In this document: piece by piece, positions 11,463 to 23,688 of the stretch
How positions within the stretch are numbered: the first letter of the stretch is position 1
How the letters are laid out: every line of letters starts with the position of its first letter
Assembly: GCA_035048495.1 (NCBI GenBank)
Contig: CM068549.1
Location: 5,129,822-5,193,821 of the forward strand
Reading direction: 5' to 3'
Length of the DNA: 64,000 bases
Origin: Euptelea pleiosperma
Lineage: Eukaryota; Streptophyta; Magnoliopsida; Ranunculales; Eupteleaceae
Notes under the pieces: model-generated
The model's database searches: none
What the model saw: only the letters and a program-made list of their open reading frames with translations
What the model was told of the DNA's origin: nothing
Translations under genes and position numbers: made by a program

Positions 11463-11674
11463 GAGCACTAAGAATAGAAGAAAATACCAAAAAATCTCTA
11501 TTTTTGCTCAAAAACTCTCCAAAATCACAACGAAGAGGGTGAAGTAGAAAACTAGGAAATCGAGAGAATCGCTCCACAAAACCTTATGGGAATAGTAGAT
11601 CGGGCACCTGAGATCAATTGGGAGAAATTTGGGAGGCGATTAGATCGATTGGGGTTGAAAATGACCCATTTTGG

Positions 11675-11686
11675 GTTTTATAAAAC
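11675..11686 (-). promoter_or_regulatory. TATA-like box before the internal frame of element A
   Basis: GTTTTATAAAAC (a palindrome) lies 16 bp downstream of the internal CCAATCGATTGG array and about 215 bp upstream of ATG 11462 on the minus strand. The order array, TATA, reading frame repeats the order seen in the LTR. The promoter role is inferred. Confidence 0.4.
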
Positions 11687-11701
11687 TGAACGTCGCACTA
11701 T

Positions 11702-11796
11702 CCAATCGATTGGGCTAAGTGGCCAATCTATTGGGTTGTACTCTCCAATCGATTGGAGATGTCCAATCGATTGGTCTGTAAGGTCCAATCGATTGG
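11702..11796. repeat. Internal CCAATCGATTGG array of element A
   Basis: Four exact copies lie at 11702-11713, 11745-11756, 11763-11774 and 11785-11796, with one variant between the first two. The motif is the same as in the LTR of A, but this array is about 1.3 kb inside the element. Confidence 0.9.
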
Positions 11797-13093
11797 ACTG
11801 GTCCGGGAAGAAAAAATATTTTAAAAATTTTAAACCAATAGGCTCATTTTTCAAGACCCCCAAGTAAATCTTTTCAAGTCAAAAATCATTTTTAAACTGC
11901 TCAAGAAAAGATAAAACGTCAGAAAAAAAATTCACTCCATGAAGTCAATCTTGATAAGCACTAAACACTGATTCTTATTGAAGAGAATTAACTAACACGT
12001 TAGTTCACTCTTTTGCTTCATCAAAAATATTAATTCTTTTAGACATTAGCACAAGTTACAAATCACTAATAATCATAGATTCAAATATCAACAATAATAT
12101 CATCATGTGTAAGCGATCTGAATCCATCTGTGGTACTGGATAAGATTTCAGTAATAATTTCTCATAAGTATCGAAATCTAGAGGTATCCTGTATCTGATC
12201 ATAAAATCTTCATTAGAGTTATTAAGGGATCTCACATACGCTCATGTATATGGGTATTTGCTGATGGATAAGAATTTTTCTAGCAAATTGGCTGTCTTTT
12301 ATACCCTTTTTATTCACTTTGAATATAAGTAGCTTTCACTCTCCATGTAGGTAGCCCTTTTTTACAACAATGGGAATCAGATTTCAATTTCAAACAAGGC
12401 CATACAGATGGCATACACTCTAACTTGTGTGGAGGTAGCTATTTTCTTAAAATAATAACTCTCATGGGAAGCCAACAATCGACTATAGTGTAGTTTTGAA
12501 ATCAACTGAAGGTAAGAACACTACTAATTTGAAGTTATAATCAGTAGAGGTTTATTCCCAATTCCAATAATACAAGATTTCACACCTCTAGCAAATCCAT
12601 TCCCACATAAATAATCAGTGTGCATGTGGATGTGAGATATACTGTTTCAATAATCTTCTAATGTACACTAGTAAAAATTGACCAATCATAATAATTAGAA
12701 GATATAATACACAGATTAGCAAAAATTTTACTAACAGTTAAGTCCTTTTTCTTAGAATGTCTCAGAAATTACTGCTCATCAAAATCATATAATCAAATAA
12801 TAATTTTAACATTCTTCTGAACACTTGATCTTTTGATTTTCTGAAATATTATTAATTTTTATTCTTCAAAACGAAGCAAAATAAAAAAAATTCCTCAAAA
12901 AATAAAAATGGAGAACACGAGGAGATAGAGAGCACATTGACGAACATTTTTCCTTTAGAGAATCTTTTCTAACCTATACAGATGTGAGTTTGGTAGATAG
13001 ATCAATTCTCTTAGGATCTTTCCTCTTTTGAGTTACATAACTCTAAGGTTGTTTGAATTTCTCAAGGGACTCAATCTCCTTAATTAATTCTCT
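11797..13093 (-). other. 5' untranslated interior of element A
   Basis: AT-rich sequence between the primer site and the internal palindrome array. I see no reading frame with family support. A short Glu/Lys-rich stretch next to the primer site (minus strand, about 13090-12960) could be a coding relic but is too short to assign. Confidence 0.5.
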
Positions 13094-13106
13094 AGACCTG
13101 ATACGA
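13094..13106 (-). other. Degenerate primer binding site of element A
   Basis: The minus strand reads TCGTATCAGGTC next to the LTR end. It matches 9 of 12 bases of the initiator-Met tRNA site TGGTATCAGAGC that copia elements use. Confidence 0.55.
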
Positions 13107-13108
13107 AT

Positions 13109-13600
13109 TGAAATTTCATAGGTCCGTTCTCTTTAACTTAATATACCTAGAAAGGGGGGTTGATTAGGTATTTAAAATTAATTATACCTATACAGTTTTA
13201 CTGGATGATGGTAATGGAATAAAATCGCATGCCTTAGTTGTTTGATAAAAGATTATCACAACCGACTCAAATCAAATATACATCCGTGGTATATTATCTT
13301 TTTGTCGTTTGATCTAATCAAGAAAGATTGCGGAACACAAACAAACAATCACACAAGACAAGAGATTTTTACGTGGAAACCTTAGCCAAGAAAAAACCAC
13401 GGGACCACGTCCAGACGGAAAGTATCACTAACAGAAAAGTTAAACGAAACAAAGGTTACCTACGCAGTACCGTTGCAAATACAGCTTCCAACCTTAGCCA
13501 AGGCCTACTGCCAATGCGTCCACGTCCTCTGAATCAACGCTATGAATCCACGCACGCCCTTCTAGCCAAGAAGCCTTATCCGCTTGTTCAGTTTGGTACA
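13109..13600 (-). repeat. 5' LTR of element A, 3' part
   Basis: It matches 23 to about 520 closely. It ends abruptly at GTACA where the Athila insertion begins. The rest of this LTR resumes near 33883, with about 420 bp of LTR missing. Confidence 0.85.
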
Positions 13601-14825
13601 TGATATTCGCTTAAAAGTGCGTATTTTCCACTGTTATCTTCTAAGCGTTTTCTCACTCTCCTACGTTAAAATGCTCTATTTATCTACTTTTCTACGTAAG
13701 AGTCTCTTTTGTTGCGTAGAACACACTTTTCTGGACAAAATGGTATATTTGCATGCATTAAACACATTTTCGGAAGTCTAGACATTGAGTCGTTCTAATA
13801 AAGTCTCATTACGAGCTTCTTCTGTCGCAGGAAACCCCGATGGGACAATTCTCGAGACTTGCGAGCCCACATCAATTAGGAAAGCCCATTATCAAAGCTT
13901 AAAGAGCCCACATGCTATGACTAAAAGATATGGGCCAACTATGGGCTGAATAGGAGGACCAAAAAGCTGGCCCAAAGAACGAAAAGAACAGGAGAGCCAA
14001 TGACCAAGAGACGGACCAAAGCGTTTAAAGCCACATGAGTCAGCAAGGAATGATAGTCTACTCTACTAGAGAAGCGTGAGGATGGTCACAGTGAAGACCA
14101 GGGTTCCAGACCCTCTGCCAATACTTTTCTCCATTTTTTTTTATACTTTCTCTCTCATCTCTCCTTATTCTCTCTCTCTCTCTTCATCTCTCGATCCTTG
14201 AATCAACTGATCTAACCCCAGAACTCCTATCCTTCGGCTCTATCTCATCTCCCTTAGCTTTCTGACCGTTGGATCTTCCATCGGACCATTGGATCTTCAA
14301 TCGGACCGTTGGATCTCTCTAGATCCGTCGATCTACCAATCTGGGTCCCAATCAAGTCACCATCCATCCGATCGCCATCAGACCGTCTGTCACATCATCT
14401 TGTGAGACAATGGACATCATAAATCCATGTGGGCCAGTAGCCGGGCCCATCATCATCGACCCGCTGTCCGACCAGTTAGTGGACCCCGTGAATTTCAAAA
14501 TAATTTTAATTAAATGGGGGGTCCACTAATTGGGGAAATTCCCCATAGAAAAGTAGTGTTTTACTTAAAATAAAAAATAAAAAATAAAAAAATAAAAAAA
14601 AATATTTTTCATATTTTTTATTTTCAAAAAAATACCCTATTTCCATTAAAGGAAATAGGGAGCTTTAAAAGGAGAAGGAGAAGGGTTCGTTCGAACCCTA
14701 ATCCCCCTCCTTTCCTCTCCTTTCTCTTCCCAAAACCCCCCCTACGTTCTTTCTCCTCTTTCTCTTCTTCTTCTTCTTCTTCTTCTTCTTCTTCTTCTTC
14801 TTCTTCTTTTTCTTCTTCATTTACC

Positions 14826-14849
14826 GGCCGGAGTTGCAGAACTCCGGCC
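14826..14849. repeat. Hairpin class 1 in LTR-3
   Basis: A 10-bp perfect stem GGCCGGAGTT/AACTCCGGCC with loop GCAG, the same as in LTR-2 and LTR-4. Confidence 0.85.
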
Positions 14850-14969
14850 ACCTTGTCTTCTTCACGTTCTTCTTCTTCTATTCTTCTTCACTAGGGCCAT
14901 TCCTCCCTTTTTCTCCACCAGACTGCTCACCACCGTGAAAGCAGCCCACGATATCCTCTCCACGCCCCA

Positions 14970-14994
14970 CCGGAGTTGCAGCCTGCAACTCCGG
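14970..14994. repeat. Hairpin class 2 in LTR-3
   Basis: An 11-bp perfect stem CCGGAGTTGCA/TGCAACTCCGG with loop GCC. The stem also occurs at 27036-27060, 37242-37266 and 9541-9565 (loop GGT). Confidence 0.85.
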
Positions 14995-16298
14995 TCGCCT
15001 TTCACACCGCCTGTGCACACCACCAGGCTCCTCCACGGTGCTGCACACTGCTCCTCCATTCTCTCTCTTTCTCTCATTCCCATGTTCTCTCTCCTTAACC
15101 TTTTCTCTCCTCTCTTTCACGTTTGAGAACGGCCTAGCGACCCAAGCCGTTCGCCCTCTTCTCTTTTTCTCCTTATCACGGCCTGCAACACTTACAGGCC
15201 GTTAGTTTCTTCTCCGGGCGTTCATCCTCCACTGTTGCGCCTCGATCACTGCTACCTGCTGGTGCAAACCCTCAGGCAGATCAGAAACTCCACTGCCCCG
15301 TGCCTTCATCTCCTCAACCACCAAAGGAGCAACTTGCTCCCCCTTGTGCACCAGCTACCGGAACCGTTAGCTAGACTTGCAACTCCGGCAGTTGCAGGTT
15401 TGGCCAGCAACTCTCCCAACTTGCAGGCGCTGCACTCATCCTCTCAAAAGAAAAAAATAAAAAAATAAAAAAAGGGAAAAGAAGAAGATGAAGAAGGGAA
15501 GATCGTTGGTACCTACCTGGAGCTGCACCTCTCATCTCCACCGTCTTCATCCTTCCACCACGTCTTGGTAAGCACTCCACACAGTCCATCACGTGATCCT
15601 CCTTCTTGCAACCGCCTGCCACTGGTGTTTCTCTTCCAAGAATCGGTAAGTTCGCAACATCATAGAACTGCAACCATTGGAAATCAAGCCGATCTCCATC
15701 TCCCTCTCCGGACAAAAAGAGCACCACGCAACCATTTCCATGCTCACCTTCTTGGCAAATCTTCTCCAGCCACTCATCGGGCATCAACCATCTTCGTCTT
15801 ACAAGGTAAAATGAAGCCTTCTCCTCCAAGGTAAAGGCCTCTCACCTCTTTTCTCTCTCTAAAATCTCTAGAGTTTTCTCTTTCTCTCTCTACCTAGTTC
15901 TCTCTATATCTCTTTTTCTCTCTCTAGAGAGTAATCTCTCTTTCTAAAGACCTCTTTCTAACTTTCTCTCTCTAACTCTCTTTAGAATTTTCTTCTTTAA
16001 AACTGCTTTTTAGTTTATCTTATTTTATTTTATGTTCGATTCAAGCATTGTAATAGACATTTTGATTACTTAATGATGAAGTTTATTTTTATCTATTATT
16101 TCTTGTAATGTTCCTTCATTTCATATTCCTGATTATGCTAATCCGACTAATCCCGAGTGCGGATCGACATCCGACACGAGCCACTGTACAACCCTGTGAT
16201 TTTTGCAGGATTTGAGTGAAAAAGAATCGGATAATTACAAATATTGTTGAGATCTAGGATTTCCGTAACCAACGACGCGGAAAAACCCTACTTTCAAA

Positions 16299-16318
16299 TG
16301 GCGCCGCTGCCGCTCGGG
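16299..16318 (+). other. Primer binding site, Athila copy 1
   Basis: TGGCGCCGCTGCCG lies two bases after the LTR end. It resembles the 3' end of tRNA-Asp, the primer used by Athila elements (TGGCGCCGTTGCCG), with one change in the first 14 bases. Confidence 0.8.
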
Positions 16319-18005
16319 TGTACGGGAGTGCGAAAAAGGACATAAAGACGGAATTGGAAAGTTGCTGAAGCGAAAAGCTGCTCAATTTGGACAGCTTGAC
16401 CTTTTCGGGAAACTTTCTATTTTTGGTTTTTAGTGATTTTTAGCAGTTTTTAAATTACTATTTTTAATGCCTCGGAAGGCCGAGTGCAAATTTGTAATAA
16501 TTTAGGAATTTTATTGCTTTCCATATAACTGCTAGATCTTGTTCTAGGGTTTTTTAGAAACCCTAGATTAAGTGGAAAACACCAAAAAAATATAAATTCA
16601 AAATTTTAAAAAATTAGGGTTTTATATTCTGCAGATTTTTAGAAATCAGCAATCAAGGATTTGCGATTTTTGGAAAGATTCCAACATCTTGAAACTCTGC
16701 TTAATTAGGGTTTCCCCTCTTAGAAGTTTCCTCTTTAGAAGAATTTCTATTTTTAGAAATCTTCCGAATTTGGAAAAGTCTGCAAAAGGAAACACCCCAA
16801 ATCTAGCAGAATTTCAATTTTGGGAAATTTCCCAAAATTGTAAGGGATCTCGCAATCATTTCTTTCTTGGAAGATCTTCACAGTTCGGGAAACTTTCCAA
16901 TCTAGGTATTTTCCATCTGGGAATTCTTAAATTTTAACCCATTGCGAACTTGGGAATTAATTCAAAAACTTGCCTAAATCCAGTGCTTGTTCTGTGAACC
17001 CTAAAAAGGCAAGGATCTTCCGAATAGAATCCCACATACCTAGACCGTGCGATCTAACTATTTCTGCAGGAACACGATCCAGTGTGGGTAGGGAGCGAAA
17101 GCTCAAAGAGGTGGAGTCGGGCCCAAGCCCATTAGGATACCCTTCCCTAACCCACGGAGGCGACCTCGTGGCGTGGCCCACGGGAGGTAAGTCCCTATCC
17201 TCACCTTGAGTGCGATACGGTGTTATTGGGTGCATCATTGCCGCGTGTCTGTTTGCTTTCGCATCCATATTCTTCGACTTGCGTGGCGTGGCCATTAATC
17301 AATCAACTCTAAGAGAGCAGACCCAGCTCCAAATTGAAATTGGTGGGATTTCATCACCCACCTCATCATTCCAACTGATTTGATCCCAAGGCTCCATTTA
17401 ATTAAAAAGAATCAAGAAGTAGAGCCAATTAGCCCGGTGTTCGAGAAAAAATCCATACAAAGCGAACCCGCTTAACATCCAATCGAAATAAGACCACGAG
17501 CGCGGGTCCCTGTTGTTTAACACACCCATAAGTCCCTGCTACTCAAGTACACTGAGCTCGACGTGGCATCTTGGACTATTCGGCGGTTAGTTACGTGTGG
17601 ACTAGGAACACGCATCAACCCTAGCTTAACCCGAGGGAACACTCTTCTTATCCACTTGACCAATCCGGTTAGTCTGGGACGTACTTAAGTCAGCCATTGT
17701 GCCGCACGTCTGTCTAGGCTTCGGATTGCCTTGTTGTTAACTAGAGTTAGTACTAAAGGATTCGCTCTGAAGAGTGTAGCATGGTGAGAACCTCTGAGTG
17801 CAAAACAGTTAGTCCGACGGTTAAAAGATAAACCAGTGGTCCGCCCACTGTCATAATCTACTCTAGCCCCAAAACTAACAAAGATAATTCCTAAAATATA
17901 TCCTGATTGCTTAGAATAGGATTATCTGTGCTTGGTGTGCATCATTTAGGATAGTGTTCCTCTCTGGCAACTTTTTGCCAAGTATAGAGCTTGCTTCATT
18001 CGCGT
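16319..18005 (+). other. Untranslated leader, Athila copy 1
   Basis: This 1.7 kb lies between primer site and gag. It has many short repeats of TTTTAGAAAT and TTGGGAAATTT type and no supported reading frame. Long leaders are normal for Athila elements. Confidence 0.75.
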
Positions 18006-19139
18006 ATGCCTGTTTGGAATCGTCCGAACAAACGCTTGGTTCGATCTGAGAATCACGTACCTACAGTGGATCCTCTACTCAATTCTTCCCCATCTCTTTC
18101 CCCACCCGCCTCCCCCAGTACTACTACCTTTGTAGTCATGGCAGTCGAACGTCCTCTTATCGAGACGTTCGCCCCTATCTCTGCTAATCCGCCCACGTGC
18201 ATTATTCTCCCACCTACTATGGCAGTACAGTTTGAGATCAGGCCGCAGACGATCCAAATGCTGCATACCTTTCGTGGTCTCCCAAGAGAAGACCCATATT
18301 CCCATATTAGGGAATTCCAACATGTCATCCTACTTTTCAAGAATCAGAACCTCGATGTTGACAATGTGCGTCTGCGAGTTTTTCCATTCTTACTCAAAGA
18401 CCGAGCCTCAGATTGGCTCTACTCCTTACCCGCTGATTCAATCAGCAGTTGGAAAGAGTTGGTGGGCAAATTCATGTCTAAATTCTACCCCATGACTCGG
18501 ACCAACCAAATGAAGCAACTCATCCAGGACTTTCGACAGAAGTCCGATGAGAAATTTTTCGAAGCGTGGGATAGATTCCAAGACTACCTGACTAAGTGTC
18601 CCCACCATAGCATCGACAAGGGCAATCTTGTCCACGTCTTCTATAAGGGACTTACTGATGAGTCCCGGACCATGGTAGAGTCAATGTGCCAAGGAAAATT
18701 CCTGCACCAAACTCCGACCGATGCATACAAATTCTTTGGAGAGTTAGGAGAAAACTCTCAACATTGGACGACTAACTCAGAGTTTAGTCGAACCACTTCG
18801 GTCCAAAGGACAACCAAGGGACATGATGCTACAGCTGACACTGAGCTTCGATCAGTCATTCAAGAGTTGAGCAAGTCAGTCTCGGCACTAGCTGTGTCTG
18901 TACAAAAGCCTACTCAACAATCTACCCCAGTCATGCATGTGGGACACGAGAGCCCTATGGAATCCTGTACCCTTTGTCTGCAACCATCCCATACTACTGA
19001 GCATTGTCCTTTGAATGAAGGATGGTCTAATCCTCTTCAGGAAGAAGTTTGTGCTTTCAGCACCTACAAACCACCCACTCAGAACTCGTATAGTCAATCT
19101 TATCATCCTGACACGAGAAATCACCCTAACTTCTCTTGA
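18006..19139 (+). pseudogene. Gag block of Athila copy 1
   Basis: About 377 codons from ATG 18006. The retrotransposon gag domain covers roughly residues 80-240, with the Athila pattern FPFLLKDRASDWL, SSWKEL and CPHHSI. A zinc knuckle CX2CX4HX4C is at residues 321-334. It stops at 19137 where copy 2 has Trp. The following Gln-rich linker has three more stops. Confidence 0.9.
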
Positions 19140-19421
19140 AGGCCTCAGTCTACTCAACCTCAAGCTCAACCTCCGCGTCAACCTCAGGGCATGTATCCCC
19201 CTGGGTTCAATCAACCCACTAGGCAATTCAATCAGGGTTAGTAACAGCAGAGTCAGTACCCATCTACTCAGAACCAGCAGTTCCAACAGGGTCAATACTC
19301 TGGACAACCGAGCACATTTTAGAATCAGCAAAGACTCCAACAGACCTTTCAAAACCAACCGATTGTCCCAACTAATTCTCCAGCCTATAACTATAATGCC
19401 CCGACGAGCTCGAGTCGCGAA

Positions 19422-21275
19422 TTGGTGCCTCAGCTCCCATTAGCTGCCCCCCAACAGTTGGTCTCCAAACCTGGTATTGAGGACCTTCTAACTCAACTCA
19501 TTACTCAATCTATGCAACGAATAGAGCTACAGCAACAGCAATCCATGCTTCGTCTAGAGCAACGTCTAGGTAACTTAGAAGCTGAGAAAGCTAAGGGGAT
19601 CTTTCCTAGTCAACCCATTGCCAACCCTAAAGGAAATGCCAAAGGGGCAGTATATGAGATCGGATCCCAATCTCAAAGCCAGAATGAGAACTATCAATGG
19701 GAGGTGCAAGCTGTAACCACCCTACGATCTGGAAAAACTGTGGACATGGGAGTCCAACCACCACCGGTGCAATCTCCAGCACCCATCACTCGTACAGAGG
19801 AAACTAGTACCAATCCTACCTCTGCTTCTTCTACCTCTGCACCAACATCAGATATCCCTGTGCAAAAATCGAAGGCTAAAGACAAATCCATTTGTCGAGT
19901 AAAGCCTCCCTTCCCGGACAGACTTGTCCAAGATAAGCGGGATCAACAATTCTCAGAGATCTTAGACGTCTTTAAAGATGTCCAGATCAATATCGCATTC
20001 CTTTCTGCTATTAAGCAAATCTCCTCTTATGCCAAATTCCTCAAGGACTTGTGCACAGTTAAGCGGCGTACGCATGTACCCAAAGCTGCCTTCTTGGCCG
20101 AAAAAGCTATCGCGTTCATTCAACGCAACAGTGTGATCAAACACAAGGATCCAGGTAGCCCAACTGTCCAATGCGAAATTGGAGACAACTGTAGCTGCAC
20201 TGCCTTGCTAGATTTAGGCGCTAGCGTTAACTTCATACCATTCTCGGTATATCAGCAGTTAGGACTGAAAGATATGAAGCCTACCAATGTCACCCTGAAA
20301 TCGACTGATCAGTCCATCAAGATTCCAAGAGGAATCATTGAAGATGTCTTAGTAAAAGTCGCTGACTTTTATTATCCTGTGGACTTTATCATTCTCGACA
20401 CCGAACCCTGTCAGGATAACCTCATTCCGGTCATCCTAGGCCGTCTTTTCCTTGCCACCGCGAATGCACACATCGGGTGCCGGGACGGAAACATGTCCAT
20501 TGCTTTCGGAAACCTCAAAGCTGAGGTCAATATCTTTCGTCTAATGCAACAAGACGCCGATCGCGATGTGGCCGATGAAATGTGTGCCGTTGAGAGCCTA
20601 ATTCCGGACTCCACCGAAGATATTCTTAAACAGTGTCTAGCACACTTTGGGGCTGACTTTGCAACAGAGTCAGCTATTTTTGATCTCAATGATCTTTTGG
20701 AGACTGCTCCACTGATAGAGATCCCCGCTCCACTCATCGAGTTCGAGCCTCTAATAACCATGGCCAGAGAACCCATCATTCCTTTACCTACTGAAGTCAA
20801 ACCTCTTCAATCTGTGTCTTCTGTGACACCTACTTTAAGTCCATCTGCTCCAACATTGGAGCTCAAGCAACTTCCAATAGATCTTTCCTATGCCTATATT
20901 GGTCCCAAGGAAACCTACCCTGTCATTATTGCTTCCGTTTTGTCTGAGAGTGAAAGTAAGAAACTTCTCGAGCTGCTCAACGAGCACAAATCTGCTATAG
21001 GTTGGACTATAAATGATATTCGAGGCATAGACCCCTCGGTGTGCCAACATCACATCTATCTCGAGGATGAATCCAAAACCTCTCGAGAACACCAGAGGAG
21101 GTTGAACCCCGTCTTGAAGGATGTAGTCCGGGACGAGGTCCTTAAATTGTTAGATGCGGGTATCATTTACCCCATCTCCGATAGCAAATGGGTGAGTCCT
21201 ATTCATGTCGTCCCTAAAAAGGCAGGATTCACAGTTGTGGAAAATGAGAAAAGGAAATGGTCACCCAGCGCCTGA
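19422..21275 (+). pseudogene. Protease to reverse transcriptase N-terminus, Athila copy 1
   Basis: Same frame as gag. The aspartic protease motif LLDLGAS has its catalytic Asp at 20211. The N-terminal reverse transcriptase WVSPIHVVPKK is followed by a frameshift near 21250. A conserved Lys/Arg-rich segment before the protease fits Athila. Confidence 0.85.
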
Positions 21276-22381
21276 AGAAAGGGTGGAGAGTCTGCATCGA
21301 TTACCGACGACTCAACACCAACACTAGGAAGGACCATTTTCCTTTACCCTTCATAGACCAGATGTTGGAGAGACTAGGAGGTCACTCCTATTACTGCTTC
21401 CTTGATGGTTACTCAGGGTATAATCAAATACCCATCGCCCCTGAGGATCACGAGAAGACAACTTTCACCTGTCCCTTTGGCACTTTTGCCTACAAGCGCA
21501 TGCCCTTTGGCCTCAACAATGCACCCGCGACCTTTCAAAGGTGTATGATGAGCATATTCTCTGACATGGTGGAAAAATTCCTCGAAGTCTTTATGGACGA
21601 CTTCTCAGTTTTTGGGTCATCCTTTGATGACTGTCTGAACCATCTAGGGCTTGTACTTCAACGCTGTCAAGACAAGCGACTTGTCCTCAATTGGGAGAAA
21701 TGCCACTTCATGGTGAAGAAAGGCATAGTTCTGGGACATGTCATTTCCCACCAGGGCATTGAGGTCGACAAAGCTAAAATCGATATCATCTCGACCTTGC
21801 CCATTCCTAAGTCCGTGCGTGACATCCGGTCCTTTTTGGGACACGGAGGATTCTATAGGCGATTCATCAAGGACTTCTCTCAAATCGCTCGACCATTGTC
21901 CCATCTTCTGGCTAAAGATAGTCCTTTCGACTTTAATGCTGACTGTGTCAAGGCATTTGAGCATCTCAAATCTGAGCTCACTACTGCACCCATTATCCGT
22001 CCCCCGAACTGGACTCTACCTTTCGAGGTAACGTGCGATGTTTCCGACTACGCGTTAGGAGCTGTTCTCGGGTAGAGAGTTGACAAAAGGTCACACGTGA
22101 TTTACTATGCGAGCAAAACTCTTAACTCTGCCCAAATGAATTACTCCACCACTGAGAAAGAACTCCTGGCGGTAGTCTTCGCCCTTGATAAATTCCGTCA
22201 GTACCTCTTAGCCACTAAGGTGGTCGTGTACACTGATCATGCAGCCCTTCGTTATCTCATGTCGAAAAAGGAAACCAAGCCTCGATTAATTCGATGGATT
22301 CTCTTACTGCAGGAATTCGACTTCGAGATTAAGGATAAGAAAGGAACTGAGAATGAGTGGCTGATTACTTGTCTAGACTGA
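21257..22381 (+). pseudogene. Reverse transcriptase and RNase H, Athila copy 1
   Basis: Reverse transcriptase catalytic FMDD at 21590-21601, with the conserved MPFGL and SFLGH motifs around it. The stop at 22073 falls just before RNase H. RNase H motifs [13 protein letters not shown] and YTDHAAL follow. A frameshift near 22350 separates it from integrase. Confidence 0.9.
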
Positions 22382-23688
22382 CTTTAGAGTCATCCTTCGA
22401 TACCCAGCCCATCCCTGAAACCTTTCCAGATGAACAACTGTTCGCTATCTCCGTTCATCCATGGTATGCTGACATTGTCAACTACCTTGTCACCGAAGAA
22501 ATGCCTTCACACTGGTCAAAACAGGACAAAAGCCAATTCCTAGCAAGAGTTAAGTACTACTCTTGGGATGACCCTTATTTATATAAATACTGTCCTGACC
22601 AGATCATTCGTCTCTGTGTACCTGAGTTGGACCAACTCAAAATCTTGTCCTCGTGTCATGACCAACCTTGTGGTGGTCATTTCAGCACTAAGAAGACTGC
22701 AGAAAAAGTCCTGCAATGCGGATTCTACTGGCCTACACTATTTAAAGATGTCCATATCTACTGCAAAACCTGTCCTAATTGCCAGCATCTAGGCCACATC
22801 TCCCAGAGGAACATGATGCCCCTCACTCCCATCCAGGTCGATGAAATATTTGACATCTGGGGCATCGACTTCATGGGCTCCTTTCCCGTTTCCGATGGTT
22901 TTGAGTACATTCTCCTTGTTGTAGACTATGTATCCAAATGGATAGAAGCCATTCCCACCAAGACCAATGACCACAAAGTGGTGGTCAAATTCCTAAAGGA
23001 GTTCATCTTCGCCCGATTCGGTGCCCCTAAGGCCATCATTAGTGATGGGGGCACCCATTTCTGCAATAGGATATTCGAGAACTTAATGAAAAAGTATGGG
23101 GTAACCCACAAGGTTGCCCTAGCTTATCATCCGCAGACTAGTGGTCAAGTGGAGGTTTCTAATCGTCAGATCAAGTAGATCTTGGAGAAGACAGTCAATA
23201 CCACACGTAAAGACTGGTCTACTCGTCTCACTGATGCTTTATGGGCATACAGAACCGCCTACAAGACCCCACTCAATATGTCTCCCTATCGTCTCGTCTT
23301 TGGGAAACCCTGTCATCTACCGGTAGAGATTGAACATCGTGCCCTGTGGGCCATTAAGAAACTCAACTTCGACCTCGACTCTGCAGGGGAGGAGCGGAAA
23401 CTTCAAATGAATGAGTTAGAAGAACTCAGAAATGATGCCTACAACTTGTCCAAGAATTACAAAGCAAAAATGAAGTGGATACATGACAAGAGCATCCTCA
23501 GGAAAGAGTTCCATCCAGAACAGAAGGTCCTTCTTTATAATTCTCGTCTCCATCTCTTCCCTGGGAAACTGAAATCTAGGTGGACCGGTCCTTATACGGT
23601 CACCGCAGTCACACCCTTTGGGGCAATCACTATTGAGGATCCCAAGGATCACTCCTCTTTTCAGGTCAATGGGCAGTGTCTAAAATAG
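22357..23688 (+). pseudogene. Integrase, Athila copy 1
   Basis: An N-terminal zinc-binding His/Cys region (about 22660-22790) is followed by the core with catalytic Asp at 22867, Asp at 23044 and Glu at 23152, a DD35E spacing. A stop at 23176 comes just after the Glu. The C-terminal part continues in frame to 23688 with a gypsy-type [10 protein letters not shown] motif. Confidence 0.9.

Larger units (their letters stand above)
13601..16296 (+). repeat. Athila 5' LTR (LTR-3, 2696 bp)
   Basis: It runs from TGATATTCGCTT to CTACTTTCA. It is nearly identical to LTR-4 except for a stretch of about 50 bp near 15535-15580 that LTR-4 lacks. It carries AACCCTAA near 14695, a (CTT)n tract, and hairpins at 14826-14849 and 14970-14994. 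Candidate target duplication GTACA lies at 13596-13600; its partner is lost. Confidence 0.9.
18006..23688 (+). pseudogene. Athila gag-pol, copy 1 (broken)
   Basis: Order: gag, Gln-rich linker, protease, reverse transcriptase, RNase H, integrase, the Ty3/gypsy order. The true start is ATG 18006; the frame upstream begins at a TTG. In-frame stops lie at 19137, 19239, 19242, 19320, 22073 and 23176. Frameshifts lie near 21250 (one base fewer than copy 2) and near 22350 (one base appears lost). With eight defects the copy cannot encode a full polyprotein. No env-like frame follows pol, unlike some Athila elements. Confidence 0.9.

Noticed and set aside
18888..19358. 156-codon antisense frame rich in Leu and Arg (and its 185-codon counterpart at 30893-31450)
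   Set aside because: Shadow of the Gln- and Ser-rich gag linker on the opposite strand.
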